Shown here: one piece after another, positions 38,933 through 46,997 of the stretch
How the letters are laid out: each line of letters begins with the position of its first letter
How positions within the stretch are numbered: position 1 is the first letter of the stretch
DNA from: Rhodocyclaceae bacterium
GTDB taxonomy: Bacteria; Pseudomonadota; Gammaproteobacteria; Burkholderiales; CAIKXV01
Assembly: GCA_020248265.1 (NCBI GenBank)
Contig: JADCHX010000011.1
Coordinates: 186,001-250,000 of the forward strand
Direction: 5' to 3'
Length of the DNA stretch: 64,000 nt
The notes under the pieces: generated by a model
Database searches by the model: none
The model's input: only the letters and a program-made list of their open reading frames with translations
Told to the model about the DNA's origin: nothing
Translations under genes and position numbers: made by a program

Positions 38933-39532
38933 ATGATGACCTTGTACTCGGGAACGACCTGTCCGTTCTCACAACGCTGCCGTATCGTCCTTTACGAAAA
39001 GGGCATGGATTTCCAGATCACCGACGTCGACCTGTTCAACAAGCCGGAAGACCTCGCGGTGATGAATCCGTACAACCGGGTGCCGGTGCTGGTCGAGCGT
39101 GACCTTGTGCTGTACGAGTCGAACATCATCAACGAGTACATCGACGACCGTTTTCCGCATCCCCAGCTGATGCCGGCCGATCCGGTGATGCGGGCGCGGG
39201 CGCGGCTGTTCCTCTACCGCTTCGAGAACGAACTGTTCTGTCACATCGATACGCTTGAGAAGGGCAATGCCAAGACGGTCGAGAAGGCTCGCCAGATCAT
39301 CCGCGATAACCTGACCGTGATTGCGCCGGTGTTCGCCAAGCAGAAATACATGCTGGGCGAGGAGTTCTCGATGCTCGACGTTGCGATCGCACCGCTGCTC
39401 TGGCGCCTGGAGCACTACGGTATCGAGCTGCCCCGGCAGGCGGCGCCGCTGGCGAAGTATGCCGAGCGGCTGTTCAGCCGTCCGGCCTTCATCGACGCGA
39501 TGACGCCTTCCGAGAAGGTGATGCGCAAGTAG
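38933..39532 (+). CDS. sspA: SspA, stringent starvation protein A
   Basis: This is a 199-residue GST-fold protein that binds RNA polymerase and alters transcription during stress. It starts MMTLYSGTTCPFSQRCR with FNKPEDLAVMNPYNRVPVLV and YESNIINEYIDDRFPH, the family pattern. The gene order petABC-sspA-sspB is typical of betaproteobacteria. Confidence 0.96.
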   Translation: MMTLYSGTTCPFSQRCRIVLYEKGMDFQITDVDLFNKPEDLAVMNPYNRVPVLVERDLVLYESNIINEYIDDRFPHPQLMPADPVMRARARLFLYRFENELFCHIDTLEKGNAKTVEKARQIIRDNLTVIAPVFAKQKYMLGEEFSMLDVAIAPLLWRLEHYGIELPRQAAPLAKYAERLFSRPAFIDAMTPSEKVMRK

Positions 39533-39541
39533 GCTGCCGAC

Positions 39542-39988
39542 ATGACCGACCCGACGACCAAACCCTACCTCGTCCGCGCCATCTACGAATGGTGCAGCGA
39601 CTCGGGGTACACCCCCTATATCTCGGTGAAGGTGGACGGGTCGACACGGGTGCCCCTCGAGTACGTGAAGAACGGCGAGATCGTGCTCAACATCAGTCAG
39701 GACGCGACCCGCAACATTACCCTCGGACGCGACGTGGTGCAGTTCTCTGCCCGTTTCAACGGCGTATCGCGCGAGATCAGCGTGCCAATGGGTGCGGTCG
39801 CCGCGATATTCGCCAAGGAAAACGGGCAGGGGCTGTTCTTCCCGACCGAGGCGGCAGCCGGCACGCAGGGGCAGGCCACCGAGGCTCCCGAGTCGCCTGC
39901 GCCCAGCGATACCGGCGACGAGCCGGGTCCCGACACGCCGACGAGTCCATCGCGTCCGTCGCGCCCGCGCCTGCAGGTTGTCAAGTAG
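39542..39988 (+). CDS. sspB: SspB, ClpXP adaptor protein
   Basis: This is a 148-residue adaptor with the ssrA-tag-binding domain (about 1-105, KPYLVRAIYEWCSDSGYTPY and ISVPMGAVAAIFAKENGQG), then a disordered Pro/Ser/Glu-rich linker and a short C-terminal ClpX-binding tail (RPRLQVVK). It tethers tagged substrates to ClpXP. It starts 9 bases after sspA. Confidence 0.96.
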   Translation: MTDPTTKPYLVRAIYEWCSDSGYTPYISVKVDGSTRVPLEYVKNGEIVLNISQDATRNITLGRDVVQFSARFNGVSREISVPMGAVAAIFAKENGQGLFFPTEAAAGTQGQATEAPESPAPSDTGDEPGPDTPTSPSRPSRPRLQVVK

Positions 39989-40054
39989 CGGCCGCTCGGC
40001 GGACGCTGCCCAGCGTCGGCCGATGCGCATCGTACCGGCGCCTGGAGGGTCGCT

Positions 40055-40060
40055 TATACT
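40055..40060 (+). promoter_or_regulatory. Putative -10 hexamer of the tRNA-Thr promoter
   Basis: TATACT at 40055-40060 lies 12 bases before the tRNA 5' end, the expected distance for a stable RNA promoter. The -35 region around 40032-40037 does not match TTGACA well. Confidence 0.45.
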
Positions 40061-40072
40061 CGTTCTGAACCT

Positions 40073-40148
40073 GCCGGATTAGCTCAGCTGGTAGAGCAGC
40101 GGTTTTGTAAACCGAAGGTCACGGGTTCGAATCCTGTATCCGGCACCA
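40073..40148 (+). tRNA. tRNA-Thr (anticodon TGT)
   Basis: A full cloverleaf of 76 bases including encoded CCA. The acceptor stem pairs GCCGGAT with ATCCGGC, D-loop AGCTGGTA, anticodon loop TTTGTAA (anticodon TGT, Thr), variable loop AGGTC, and T-loop TTCGAAT. The top anticodon-stem pair 27-43 is a G-A mismatch, which is unusual; the other pairs form. Its 3' end is the start of a repeated sequence and probable integration site. Confidence 0.95.
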
Positions 40149-40235
40149 TCAGCCTGTTTGAAGTCGTCCGTAGACGTCCGAAGAACCTGCCCAAACCCGC
40201 GTATCTGCGGGTTTTTTTACGTCTGGACTGTCCGG
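40133..40235 (+). repeat. Direct repeat copy A: tRNA-Thr 3' end plus terminator (probable att site)
   Basis: From the last 12 bases of the tRNA body through the terminator to about 40235, this sequence is nearly the same as 42186-42285. Copy A is the intact tRNA side. The two differ by a missing G in the tRNA end, a substitution before the terminator stem, a shortened T run and a few changes at the far end. The likely reading is an att repeat left by an integrating element. Confidence 0.8.
40194..40218 (+). terminator. Rho-independent terminator after tRNA-Thr
   Basis: The stem AACCCGC (40194-40200) pairs with GCGGGTT (40207-40213), with a 6-base loop and a run of T to 40218. A decayed copy lies in the second repeat near 42245-42270 with a shortened stem and an interrupted T run. 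Confidence 0.85.
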
Positions 40236-40357
40236 CCCCGGCGGCCACCCAAATTCCCCCACCTGAGCACCGATAGCTGCGGCTGACTCGCCGTGGAGCG
40301 CTGAAGACGGGACGTTACTCTCGCCCCTTCGCATGAGGGGGTAATGGACTGAACGTC

Positions 40358-41779
40358 TTGAAGCCGCATCTACGCATCACCGTCCAGACCCTGTTGAGCA
40401 CGGACACGCCCCAGCGCGAGATCGAGCGCCGCACTGGCGTGGACCGGAAAACCATTCGCAGTCATGCCCGGGCGATGGCAAATTCCCCCGGGGTGGCCAC
40501 CGGCTTTTCCGAGTCTGGGGCGCAGATTCCCCCACCCCGGCCACCGGCTCCGGAGGGCGGTCCGGGGAGCGCGGCGCTGGCACCAGCCGCCTCGGCGTGC
40601 GAACCGTACCGGGCGTGGATCGAAGCCCAGGTCGTGCTCGGTCGCAATGCGGTGAGCATCTACCAGGACCTGGTCGAGGTGCACGGCTTCGGCCACGCCC
40701 ATAACTCGAGCAAGCGATTCGTCGCCACGATCCGAAAGCGCGAGCCCGAGCGCTTCGACGTGCTCGAGGTCCTCCCCGGCGAGGAGGCGCAGGTCGACTA
40801 CGGCCAGGGCGCGCTCACCGCCGTGGGCGGGGGCAAGTACCGGCGTCCTTACCTGTTCGTGATGACGTTGAAGTTCTTTGGCAAGAGCTTCCGCAAGACG
40901 GTGTGGAAGACCAGCCAGGAGGCGTGGGCGCGACTGCACGAACAGGCGTTCCGGGCGCTGGGCGGTTGCCCGGCCTACATCGTGCTCGACAACCTGAAGG
41001 AAGGGGTGATCCGCCCCGACCTGTATGCCCCGGAACTGAACCCGGTGTATGCGGCGATGCTCACGCACTACGGCGTGGTGGCCGACACCTGCCGCGTGGG
41101 CGACCCCAACCGCAAGGGCACGGTGGAGAGCGCGATCCAGCACACGCAGGCGACAGCGCTCAAGGGGCGCCGGTTCGACTCGGTCGGGGCGCAGAACACC
41201 TGGCTCGCCCATTGGGAGGAGCGCTGGGCGGCTACCCGGATCCACGGGCGCAAGAAGCGCCAGGTACTCGAGATGTACCGCGAGGAACTGCCCTAGCTGC
41301 GAGCGCCGCCCGCAGAGCCCTTCCGCTACTTCAAGCAGGCCACGCGCACCGTCGATGACGCGGGGCTGGTGCAGATCGATGCGGCCTGCTGTGCGGCGCT
41401 GCCGGCAGCGGCACACAGCACGGTGACGGTGCGCATATTCGACCGCTCGATCGAGATCCTCGATGCCGCCGGCCAACTGCTCCGCCGGCACGAGGTTTCC
41501 ACCCAGCGCGGCACCTTCACGATGGCGCCCACCGATCGGCTGTTCAATCCCTCGCGCGAGAGCGCGCGGGTACTGGCCAAGGCCGAGCGCATCGGGCCAC
41601 ATGCCGCGTTACTCGCCCGCGACCCAGCGGCCGAGATGCGCGACCGGTTGAAGGCATCCGAGATTCTCGCCCGCGCTTCCGGCGACTTCATTGAGCGCGT
41701 CGAGCACTCTGCGCTGGGCGGCGAACCGTTGACGATCCGGGTCATCTACGGACGCGGCGGGGTAAACAGGCCGGGCTGA
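40358..41779 (+). pseudogene. istA: IS21-family istA transposase interrupted by an amber codon
   Basis: A 474-codon frame encodes an IS21-type IstA: N-terminal helix-turn-helix (QREIERRTGVDRKTIR), then an integrase core with its acidic residues in AQVDYGQG, YIVLDNLKEG and NRKGTVESAIQ. A TAG at 41294-41296 cuts it after 312 codons, just past the catalytic core; the C-terminal part continues in the same frame to TGA 41777. The apparent start is TTG 40358. No istB follows, so the element is not complete. Terminal inverted repeats were not identified with confidence. Confidence 0.82.
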
Positions 41780-41851
41780 GCGCGCTACACTGTCCGGCCG
41801 ACAGACCTGACGAAGTGGGACGATCTGAGCCCACAGGAAGGAGGCCAGACC

Positions 41852-41899
41852 ATGCAGCGTCACTTTGTCTGCCCGCCGCTGGAAGAGGTGGCGTACTGA
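41852..41899 (+). CDS. Short leader-like frame (15 codons) upstream of a membrane peptide
   Basis: ATG 41852 is preceded by a very strong ribosome site, AGGAAGGAGG at 41836-41845. The 15-residue product (MQRHFVCPPLEEVAY) matches nothing I recognise. Its stop TGA shares a base with the next ATG at 41899 (TGATG), so the two would be translationally coupled. It could be a remnant of a truncated gene. Confidence 0.35.
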   Translation: MQRHFVCPPLEEVAY

Positions 41900-42081
41900 T
41901 GCCTTCGGCTCGGCTTGTGTCACGCCTTCTGGGGTGGGCGATCGCAGTCGGTTTCGGCCTGGCTTTCTTCGTCGGCGCGCCGGTCTGGCTATTCGTCTGG
42001 CCGGCGGTGGCTTGGCTCGCGGTGAATCTGCGCGCGGTTGCGGTGATCGTGCTCGCTGCGCTCGGCGTGGCGCTCACCTGA
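41899..42081 (+). CDS. Small hydrophobic protein (60 aa), unknown function
   Basis: This is a 60-residue peptide that is almost all hydrophobic helix: two membrane segments (LLGWAIAVGFGLAFFVGAP and VWLFVWPAVAWLAV, then RAVAVIVLAALGVAL). It begins at ATG 41899, coupled to the 15-codon frame before it. A longer reading from GTG 41815 in the same frame lacks such a start. It lies in the decayed island between istA and the second tRNA-end repeat. Possibly an element-borne membrane peptide; no family recognised. Confidence 0.45.
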   Translation: MPSARLVSRLLGWAIAVGFGLAFFVGAPVWLFVWPAVAWLAVNLRAVAVIVLAALGVALT

Positions 42082-42185
42082 TCCGACACGCTCAGGCCGC
42101 AGGGTCACATGCCCCACGCGGGGTCAACTCCGCAAACGAAGACCGTAGAATGGCATCCATGCCGGTTACAGCGTGGAATGCGGTC

Positions 42186-42285
42186 CCTGTATCCGCACCA
42201 TCAGCCTGTTTGAAGTCGTCCGTAGACGTCCGAAGAACCTGCCCGAACCCGCGTATCTGCGGTTATTTTCGTCTGAACGGTCCGG
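42186..42285 (+). repeat. Direct repeat copy B of the tRNA-Thr 3' end and terminator
   Basis: About 100 bases repeat 40133-40235, including the CCTGTATCC-GCACCA tRNA end (with one G lost) and the terminator region. Decay has weakened the terminator stem and T run. A P4-type integrase remnant begins about 70 bases further on, the usual spacing from an attachment site to its integrase gene. Confidence 0.8.
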
Positions 42286-42354
42286 GGTTGTCCGGTAGCG
42301 TCCCTTTACAGCCGGGGGGTACGCGATCAATTCGCCGTCAGTAAAGAGCACCGA

Positions 42355-42480
42355 ACGTCGCTCACCGATACCGCGATCAAGAACGCGAAGCCCGGCACCA
42401 AGCCCGTCAAGCTGTTTGACGGCAGTGGGCTCTTCCTGCTGCTCACGCCGGAGGGCGGGCGGCGCTGGCGCCACCGGTAA
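42355..42480 (+). pseudogene. Truncated P4-type tyrosine integrase (N-terminal arm-binding domain only)
   Basis: In one frame from 42355 to TAA 42478 the product includes LTDTAIKNAKPGTKPVKLFD and GSGLFLLLTPEGGRRWR, the start of the DUF4102 arm-binding domain of P4-family integrases. The expected ATG codon is ACG, and the frame stops after 40 codons of recognisable homology; no catalytic domain follows. It is a dead integrase directly behind repeat copy B. Confidence 0.8.
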
Positions 42481-42841
42481 GGATGGCTTAGGTTGAAGTG
42501 TGGACACTACGCCGTTCGTCCCGTGTCCCGGAACGAAAACGCGGCAGAACGTCAATGTTCCCGGTTATCGGAGGCCAGCCGGCCAAGGCGTGCCCGACTT
42601 GTGTGGGCGAAGGGTCGAAGCGGGAAGAAGGGTCGGTCCGCGGCCAAGAGAGCAACCCCGGCCCTCGCTGAAGACGAAGCCGACCGTCCCTGCTCCGGGA
42701 ACTGCGACTGCTCGACGGGAGCGCCAGCGGAAGATGGAACTGCCCGCTGCAGAATTGCATGGCTGGCATGCACGGGTGGGGATTGCTCCCCCTTGACCAT
42801 GCACTGCAAGCTTGAGGCCTTCGGTTTCCTGGGGGCAACCC
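42481..42841 (+). other. Decayed intergenic stretch with no gene I can support
   Basis: This 361-base stretch between the integrase remnant and the lipoprotein hydrolase has short frames on both strands, but none with a recognisable motif or ribosome site. It is likely eroded island DNA. Confidence 0.5.
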
Positions 42842-44137
42842 TTGTCGATACGGATCTCTCGGCCACACAAGCGATCCCTGCCTGCTGTTCTTGCCGGGGC
42901 GGCCTTGTTCGCGCTCCTGTCGGGCTGCGCATCCAAAGAGAGCGTCGCGCCGCGGGCGGAACGTCTCAGCAGTGGTTGGCGTGACCCGTCAGCGGTGGCG
43001 CCTGTCGCCGACTTCGATGCCTATGTCGCACAGGTGACGCGGGAGCTGGGCGTCCACCGGCTGCCGTTCGCACCCTCGATGGCCGATGCGGAGCTGAGGC
43101 TGGTGGCCCCCTTTCGGATTGCCCCAAGTCCGGGATGCCAGCCCGAGGCCCCGCGAGGCATCGCGGTCATCGTCCATGGGCTGTCGGATACCGCATTTGC
43201 CATGCGCGATCTTGCGAAGTCCCTATCGAGAATGTGCTTCGAGTCCCGCGTGCTGTTGCTGCCAGGGCATGGCACTCGTCCGGCGGATCTGATGGTTGTC
43301 GATCACCGGGACTGGCTGGCTCACGTTGAGGCGGCGGTCACGCAGGCCGGTCGCGAGAGCGATGTCGTCGTGCTCGCAGGCTTTTCCCTTGGCGCAGCCC
43401 TCTCCCTCGCGGTGGCAGCCGAGTCGCCTGACAAGGTCGATGCGGTCATCGGCTTGTCGCCGGCCTACCGACTTCGCTCCAACACCCTGGCGCGGCAGGC
43501 CCGCTGGGTGGCGGCGTTCCGTCCATGGCTGGAACTGGGTCCGCGCGAAGACTTCGCGCGGTATGGCGCCATGCCGACAAAGGGCATCGCGTCCACCATG
43601 GCGGTGCTCAGCGTGTTGAACGATCGCGTGAGGCGAGCAGGCGCCGTGAAGACGCCCTGGCTGGTCGTGCAGAGCGAAGACGATGAAGTGGTCGATGTCG
43701 CCAGCAACCGGAGGTTCTTCCATGCGAACGCGGGCGATCCTCGCAGCATCTTCTTGAACTACTTCTCCGTCCTGCCGGAAGATGCATCGAGCCAGCGCGT
43801 GATCTGGCTTCCTGCCGCCAACGACGCCATGCGCGTGGTCGGGCTCTCCCACCTCGCCTTGCACATGTCGCCTCACAACCCGCACTACGGTGTGACGGGC
43901 ACGTACCGCAACTGCGGCAGCACCCCTTTCCGCAAGGAAGACGAGATCCGGGCCTGCAAAGAGGCGTCGCAGGTGTGGTACGGCGTTGGCGGGCAGACGC
44001 CGCCCCCTGGCGCAGCCGGCGCCCGGGCGACCTTCAACCCGCACTACCCAGACCTGGAGCGCCGCATCGCCGAGTTCCTGGACCAGGTGGATGGCCGCCA
44101 CCGCGAGGCGTCAGTGAGTCAATCCAGCAGGCCGTGA
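42842..44137 (+). CDS. Lipoprotein alpha/beta hydrolase
   Basis: This is a 431-residue protein with a lipoprotein signal (lipobox LLSGC near residue 29, then ASKES) and an alpha/beta hydrolase fold. Oxyanion region IAVIVHGLSDTAFAMRDL, nucleophile elbow LAGFSLGAALSL (GxSxG), Asp in VVQSEDDEVVD and His in VVGLSHLALHM form a plausible triad. I chose TTG 42842, with a GGGGGC ribosome site and a normal signal sequence; TTG 42812 is an alternative. It resembles bacterial lysophospholipase or esterase lipoproteins. Substrate unknown; it follows eroded island DNA. Confidence 0.82.
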   Translation: MSIRISRPHKRSLPAVLAGAALFALLSGCASKESVAPRAERLSSGWRDPSAVAPVADFDAYVAQVTRELGVHRLPFAPSMADAELRLVAPFRIAPSPGCQPEAPRGIAVIVHGLSDTAFAMRDLAKSLSRMCFESRVLLLPGHGTRPADLMVVDHRDWLAHVEAAVTQAGRESDVVVLAGFSLGAALSLAVAAESPDKVDAVIGLSPAYRLRSNTLARQARWVAAFRPWLELGPREDFARYGAMPTKGIASTMAVLSVLNDRVRRAGAVKTPWLVVQSEDDEVVDVASNRRFFHANAGDPRSIFLNYFSVLPEDASSQRVIWLPAANDAMRVVGLSHLALHMSPHNPHYGVTGTYRNCGSTPFRKEDEIRACKEASQVWYGVGGQTPPPGAAGARATFNPHYPDLERRIAEFLDQVDGRHREASVSQSSRP

Positions 44138-44239
44138 AGGCGCTGTTTCGCGCGGCTTCGCCTCGCTTTCGATTTCCTGCGGATCAAGGGGCTGTTCTCC
44201 CGGTCGGGCGCGGCCAGGCGCAGCCAAAGGCTTGCGGGC

Positions 44240-44400
44240 CGACTCGTGGGCGGCAAATGGGCGCGCGAGTTCTGTCTTCAGCCGATCAAGCGCCTGCTCC
44301 TCCTTGCGCTCCCTGTCGGGCCGAATCCAGATCGCGCACGTACTCGCTGACAGGATCTCCGCGCTCGCAGAAACGGGCTGAGTGGCCGGGAATCGGTCCA
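44240..44400 (-). pseudogene. Decayed ParD-like antitoxin gene with a frameshift
   Basis: On the minus strand, one frame reads GDPVSEYVRDL (codons around 44357-44328) and a second frame reads RERKEEQALDRLKTEL just after it (down to about 44267). Together they rebuild the ParD-type pattern SEYVRDLIRRDRERKEEQ-, split by a frameshift near 44326-44321. No start codon or toxin partner is evident. The rest of 44138-44526 holds nothing else I recognise. Confidence 0.55.
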
Positions 44401-44526
44401 CGTGCTGCCGAAAGCCCGGCGGTCTCGAACGCCCGGTTCAGCCATGTTGGAGCCCGGCACTCAAGAAAGAGCCTCGCAAGCCGTTATCCCGGAAACACTT
44501 TTGCAACGGGAAACAAGAGGCCCCTC

Positions 44527-44967
44527 ATGCTCACCAAAGGACTGTTCCGTTTTCTCGTCGTCACCGGTTTCGCAGCCGCCGGCATGACTCCCGCCATCGC
44601 CCAGCAGAGCTCGATCGACTCCCAGTTGTCGCGCCTTAGCGGGCGCATGGAGGCGCGCAACATGGCACAGGCCGCGCGCGACCTCACCGGCTCGCTGCGC
44701 AATGGCCAGCGCACCGAGTGGACGATTTTCCTGGTGAAGGGAGTCGATTATCGCATCCACGGTGTCTGCGACAACGACTGCCGCGACCTCGACCTGATCC
44801 TGCTCGACGAGCGCGGCAACGAGATCTCCCAGGACACTTCCACCGACGACATCCCGATCGTCAACGCTCGCCCGAAGTGGACAGGCCGCTTCACGCTGCG
44901 CGTGATCATGGAAGACTGCAAGGTCAATCCCTGCAACTACGGCGTACGGTTCTTCACCGACAAGTAG
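44527..44967 (+). CDS. Secreted protein of unknown function (possible PPC-like beta domain)
   Basis: This is a 146-residue protein with signal peptide (about 1-26, ending TPAIAQQSS). The mature part has TEWTIFLVKGVDYRIHGVCD, DLDLILLDERGNEI and GRFTLRVIMEDCK, a pattern like pre-peptidase C-terminal (PPC)-type beta-sandwiches. Four Cys in two pairs (CDNDC and CKVNPC) may form disulfides in the periplasm. No family name is certain. Confidence 0.7.
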   Translation: MLTKGLFRFLVVTGFAAAGMTPAIAQQSSIDSQLSRLSGRMEARNMAQAARDLTGSLRNGQRTEWTIFLVKGVDYRIHGVCDNDCRDLDLILLDERGNEISQDTSTDDIPIVNARPKWTGRFTLRVIMEDCKVNPCNYGVRFFTDK

Positions 44968-45037
44968 CGGTCAGCGCGCAAGGCGCGAGCAGCTGTGCCA
45001 GGTAAGTCAGTCGGGCGCTACCCCCTCGCGCACCGAC

Positions 45038-45832
45038 TCAGCCGCCCTCCTGCAGGAACCGCAGCACGCGCGCGTTGAACGCGTCCGGGCGGGTCTTCGA
45101 CAGTGAATGGCCGCCGCTGTCCATCAACTCGAGCTGGGCGCCCGGGATCGCGCGGGCCAGGGCCTCGGCGTGGTAGGCGGGGGTGATGTAGTCGTCGCGC
45201 GCGGCCATCACCAGCGTGGGCGTGGTGATGCGTGCGAGGTCTGCGCGGCGGTCGAACGCCATGATCGCGTCGATGCGGCCGACCGAGACGTCCGCCGGCG
45301 GCGGATTGACGGCCGCGCGGCGCAGTTCCTCCTCGATCTCGGCGTCGTGCGCGTTCACGTAATCGGGCGGGTACAGCCAGAGCGGATGGAATCGACCGTG
45401 CAGTTCCGGCCCCGCCTGCTGGTACATCTGCCGCCGCGCCTCGAACAATCGCCTGAACCAGGGATCGCACCAGGTCCAGGTCGCGTAGATCGTCATCCGC
45501 GACAGCCGCTCGGGATGCAGTACCGCGAGTGTCTGGCCGATCGCGCCGCCCGTGGACTGCCCGACCAGGTGGACGCGTTCGAGCCCGAGTGCGTCAAGCA
45601 GCGAGATGACATCGGCAGCCATCCCGTCGACCGAGAACGAACGCTGCAACCGGTCGCTGGAGCCGGTGCCGCGCTGATCGTAGGTGATCACCCGATAGTG
45701 CCGGCTGAAGAAGGGCACCTGCGGCGCCCATGAACGGCCAGTGCCGTTGAGACCACTGACGAACAGCAGCGGATGGCCGCTGCCGCTTTCTTCGTAGGCG
45801 ATCTCGCCGTCGCCGATGGCCAGCCTGGGCAT
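45038..45832 (-). CDS. Alpha/beta hydrolase (RutD/enol-lactonase-like)
   Basis: This is a 264-residue soluble hydrolase starting MPRLAIGDGEIAYEESGSGH. The nucleophile elbow is LVGQSTGGAIGQTL, the acid is likely in MAARDDYITP and the His in MDSGGHSLSKTRP. The overall pattern resembles 3-oxoadipate enol-lactonase and RutD-type enzymes. It lies on the minus strand next to the beta-hydroxyacid dehydrogenase gene, 85 bases downstream of it, so they may form an operon. Substrate unknown. Confidence 0.85.
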   Translation of the reverse strand: MPRLAIGDGEIAYEESGSGHPLLFVSGLNGTGRSWAPQVPFFSRHYRVITYDQRGTGSSDRLQRSFSVDGMAADVISLLDALGLERVHLVGQSTGGAIGQTLAVLHPERLSRMTIYATWTWCDPWFRRLFEARRQMYQQAGPELHGRFHPLWLYPPDYVNAHDAEIEEELRRAAVNPPPADVSVGRIDAIMAFDRRADLARITTPTLVMAARDDYITPAYHAEALARAIPGAQLELMDSGGHSLSKTRPDAFNARVLRFLQEGG

Positions 45833-45917
45833 GGTGTCTCCTCTACGTTTGCATGGGGGTCATTATGCCGTCCAGCCGCAAGCATACACAGTGGACGGCC
45901 GCACGATGGTCCGCCGA

Positions 45918-46814
45918 TCAGCGCGTGCGCGTGCCGCTCACGATTTCGTCGAAACGCGGATACAGGTGGGCGAAATCGGTGTCGGTCATCCCCTGTTCGA
46001 TGGCTGAGGCCAGGAACTCGCTGGTGAGCGTGCCCAGTGGCACCTGCGCGCCGAGCGACCCGGCGAGCGACACCGCCATCGATACGTCCTTGCGCAGGTT
46101 GTAGACGCGCGAGCGGGCGTCCCACTTGCCCGACAGGATGTGGGCCGGGAAGCGGACCTCGCTCGCATAGCTGCGCGCATTGGATACGTTGAACACGCCG
46201 ATCATGTCGGCGACGCTGATGCCCGCCGCTTCGGCCATCCGCCCGCCTTCGCAGGTCGCGAGGAAGATCGTGTGGCAGACCATGTTGTGGATCAGCTTCA
46301 TCGTGTGGCCGGTGCCGCTGGCGCCCAGGTGGAACAGCCGCTTCGAGATCCGCTCCAACAATCCGCGCGTGCGCTCGAACGCATCCTTGTCGCCGCCGAC
46401 CATCAGGGTCAGCGTGCCGGCGTCCGCTCCCGATGCGCCACCGCTCATGCCTGCGTCGAGATAGGCGATGCCACGCTCGGCCGCGCGCGCCGCGATCGCC
46501 CGCGTCTGCACCGGACCAGACGTGGTGAAGTCGTACACCACCAGCCCCGGCGCCGCGTGCGCGAGCACGCCGTCTGGGCCGTCGAAGCAGGCGGCGATCT
46601 CGGGCGTGGCCGGCACGATGAAGAAGATGGTGCTGCAGGAGGCCGCCATCTCTCCCGGCGTGGCCACCTCCACGCCCGGCAGCGCGGCGAGCGCATCGCG
46701 GGCGGCCGGGTCGAGGTCCCAGACCGCCAGTGGCAGGCCGGCGCGCTGGAAGTTGCGTGCGATGCCACCGCCCATGTTGCCCAGACCCACCACTCCTATC
46801 TTCCGATCGTCCAT
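45918..46814 (-). CDS. NAD(P)-dependent beta-hydroxyacid dehydrogenase (3-hydroxyisobutyrate dehydrogenase-like)
   Basis: This is a 298-residue protein of the 6-phosphogluconate/3-hydroxyisobutyrate dehydrogenase family. It has the Rossmann motif GVVGLGNMGGGIARNFQ, substrate-site motif DAGMSGGASGADAGTLTLMV, and the catalytic Lys in GSGHTMKLIHNMVC (usually GxGxxxKLxNN; here IHN). It would oxidise a beta-hydroxyacid or reduce the semialdehyde. The gene is divergent from the retro-Claisenase-like gene. Confidence 0.9.
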   Translation of the reverse strand: MDDRKIGVVGLGNMGGGIARNFQRAGLPLAVWDLDPAARDALAALPGVEVATPGEMAASCSTIFFIVPATPEIAACFDGPDGVLAHAAPGLVVYDFTTSGPVQTRAIAARAAERGIAYLDAGMSGGASGADAGTLTLMVGGDKDAFERTRGLLERISKRLFHLGASGTGHTMKLIHNMVCHTIFLATCEGGRMAEAAGISVADMIGVFNVSNARSYASEVRFPAHILSGKWDARSRVYNLRKDVSMAVSLAGSLGAQVPLGTLTSEFLASAIEQGMTDTDFAHLYPRFDEIVSGTRTR

Positions 46815-46997
46815 CCTGCCTCCGGGTACCGTACGTGAATTGCGCGAGGCGCGATGATGCTACCGGGCAACCCCGCCCGGCAACTGGCGCGCCGGGGCGC
46901 GCCCGGGCGTGCGACGTCCGGCTTGCTGCTGCACCGCACCCGTGGTTAGCATGCGACGTAAACAGACAGCTGCCGGACAGCGCGGCAAGGGGGATGG

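Noticed and set aside
41815-42081. A longer 88-codon reading of the small membrane protein from GTG 41815
   Set aside because: The ATG at 41899 is coupled to a leader with a very strong ribosome site, while GTG 41815 has none and adds a non-hydrophobic N-terminus.
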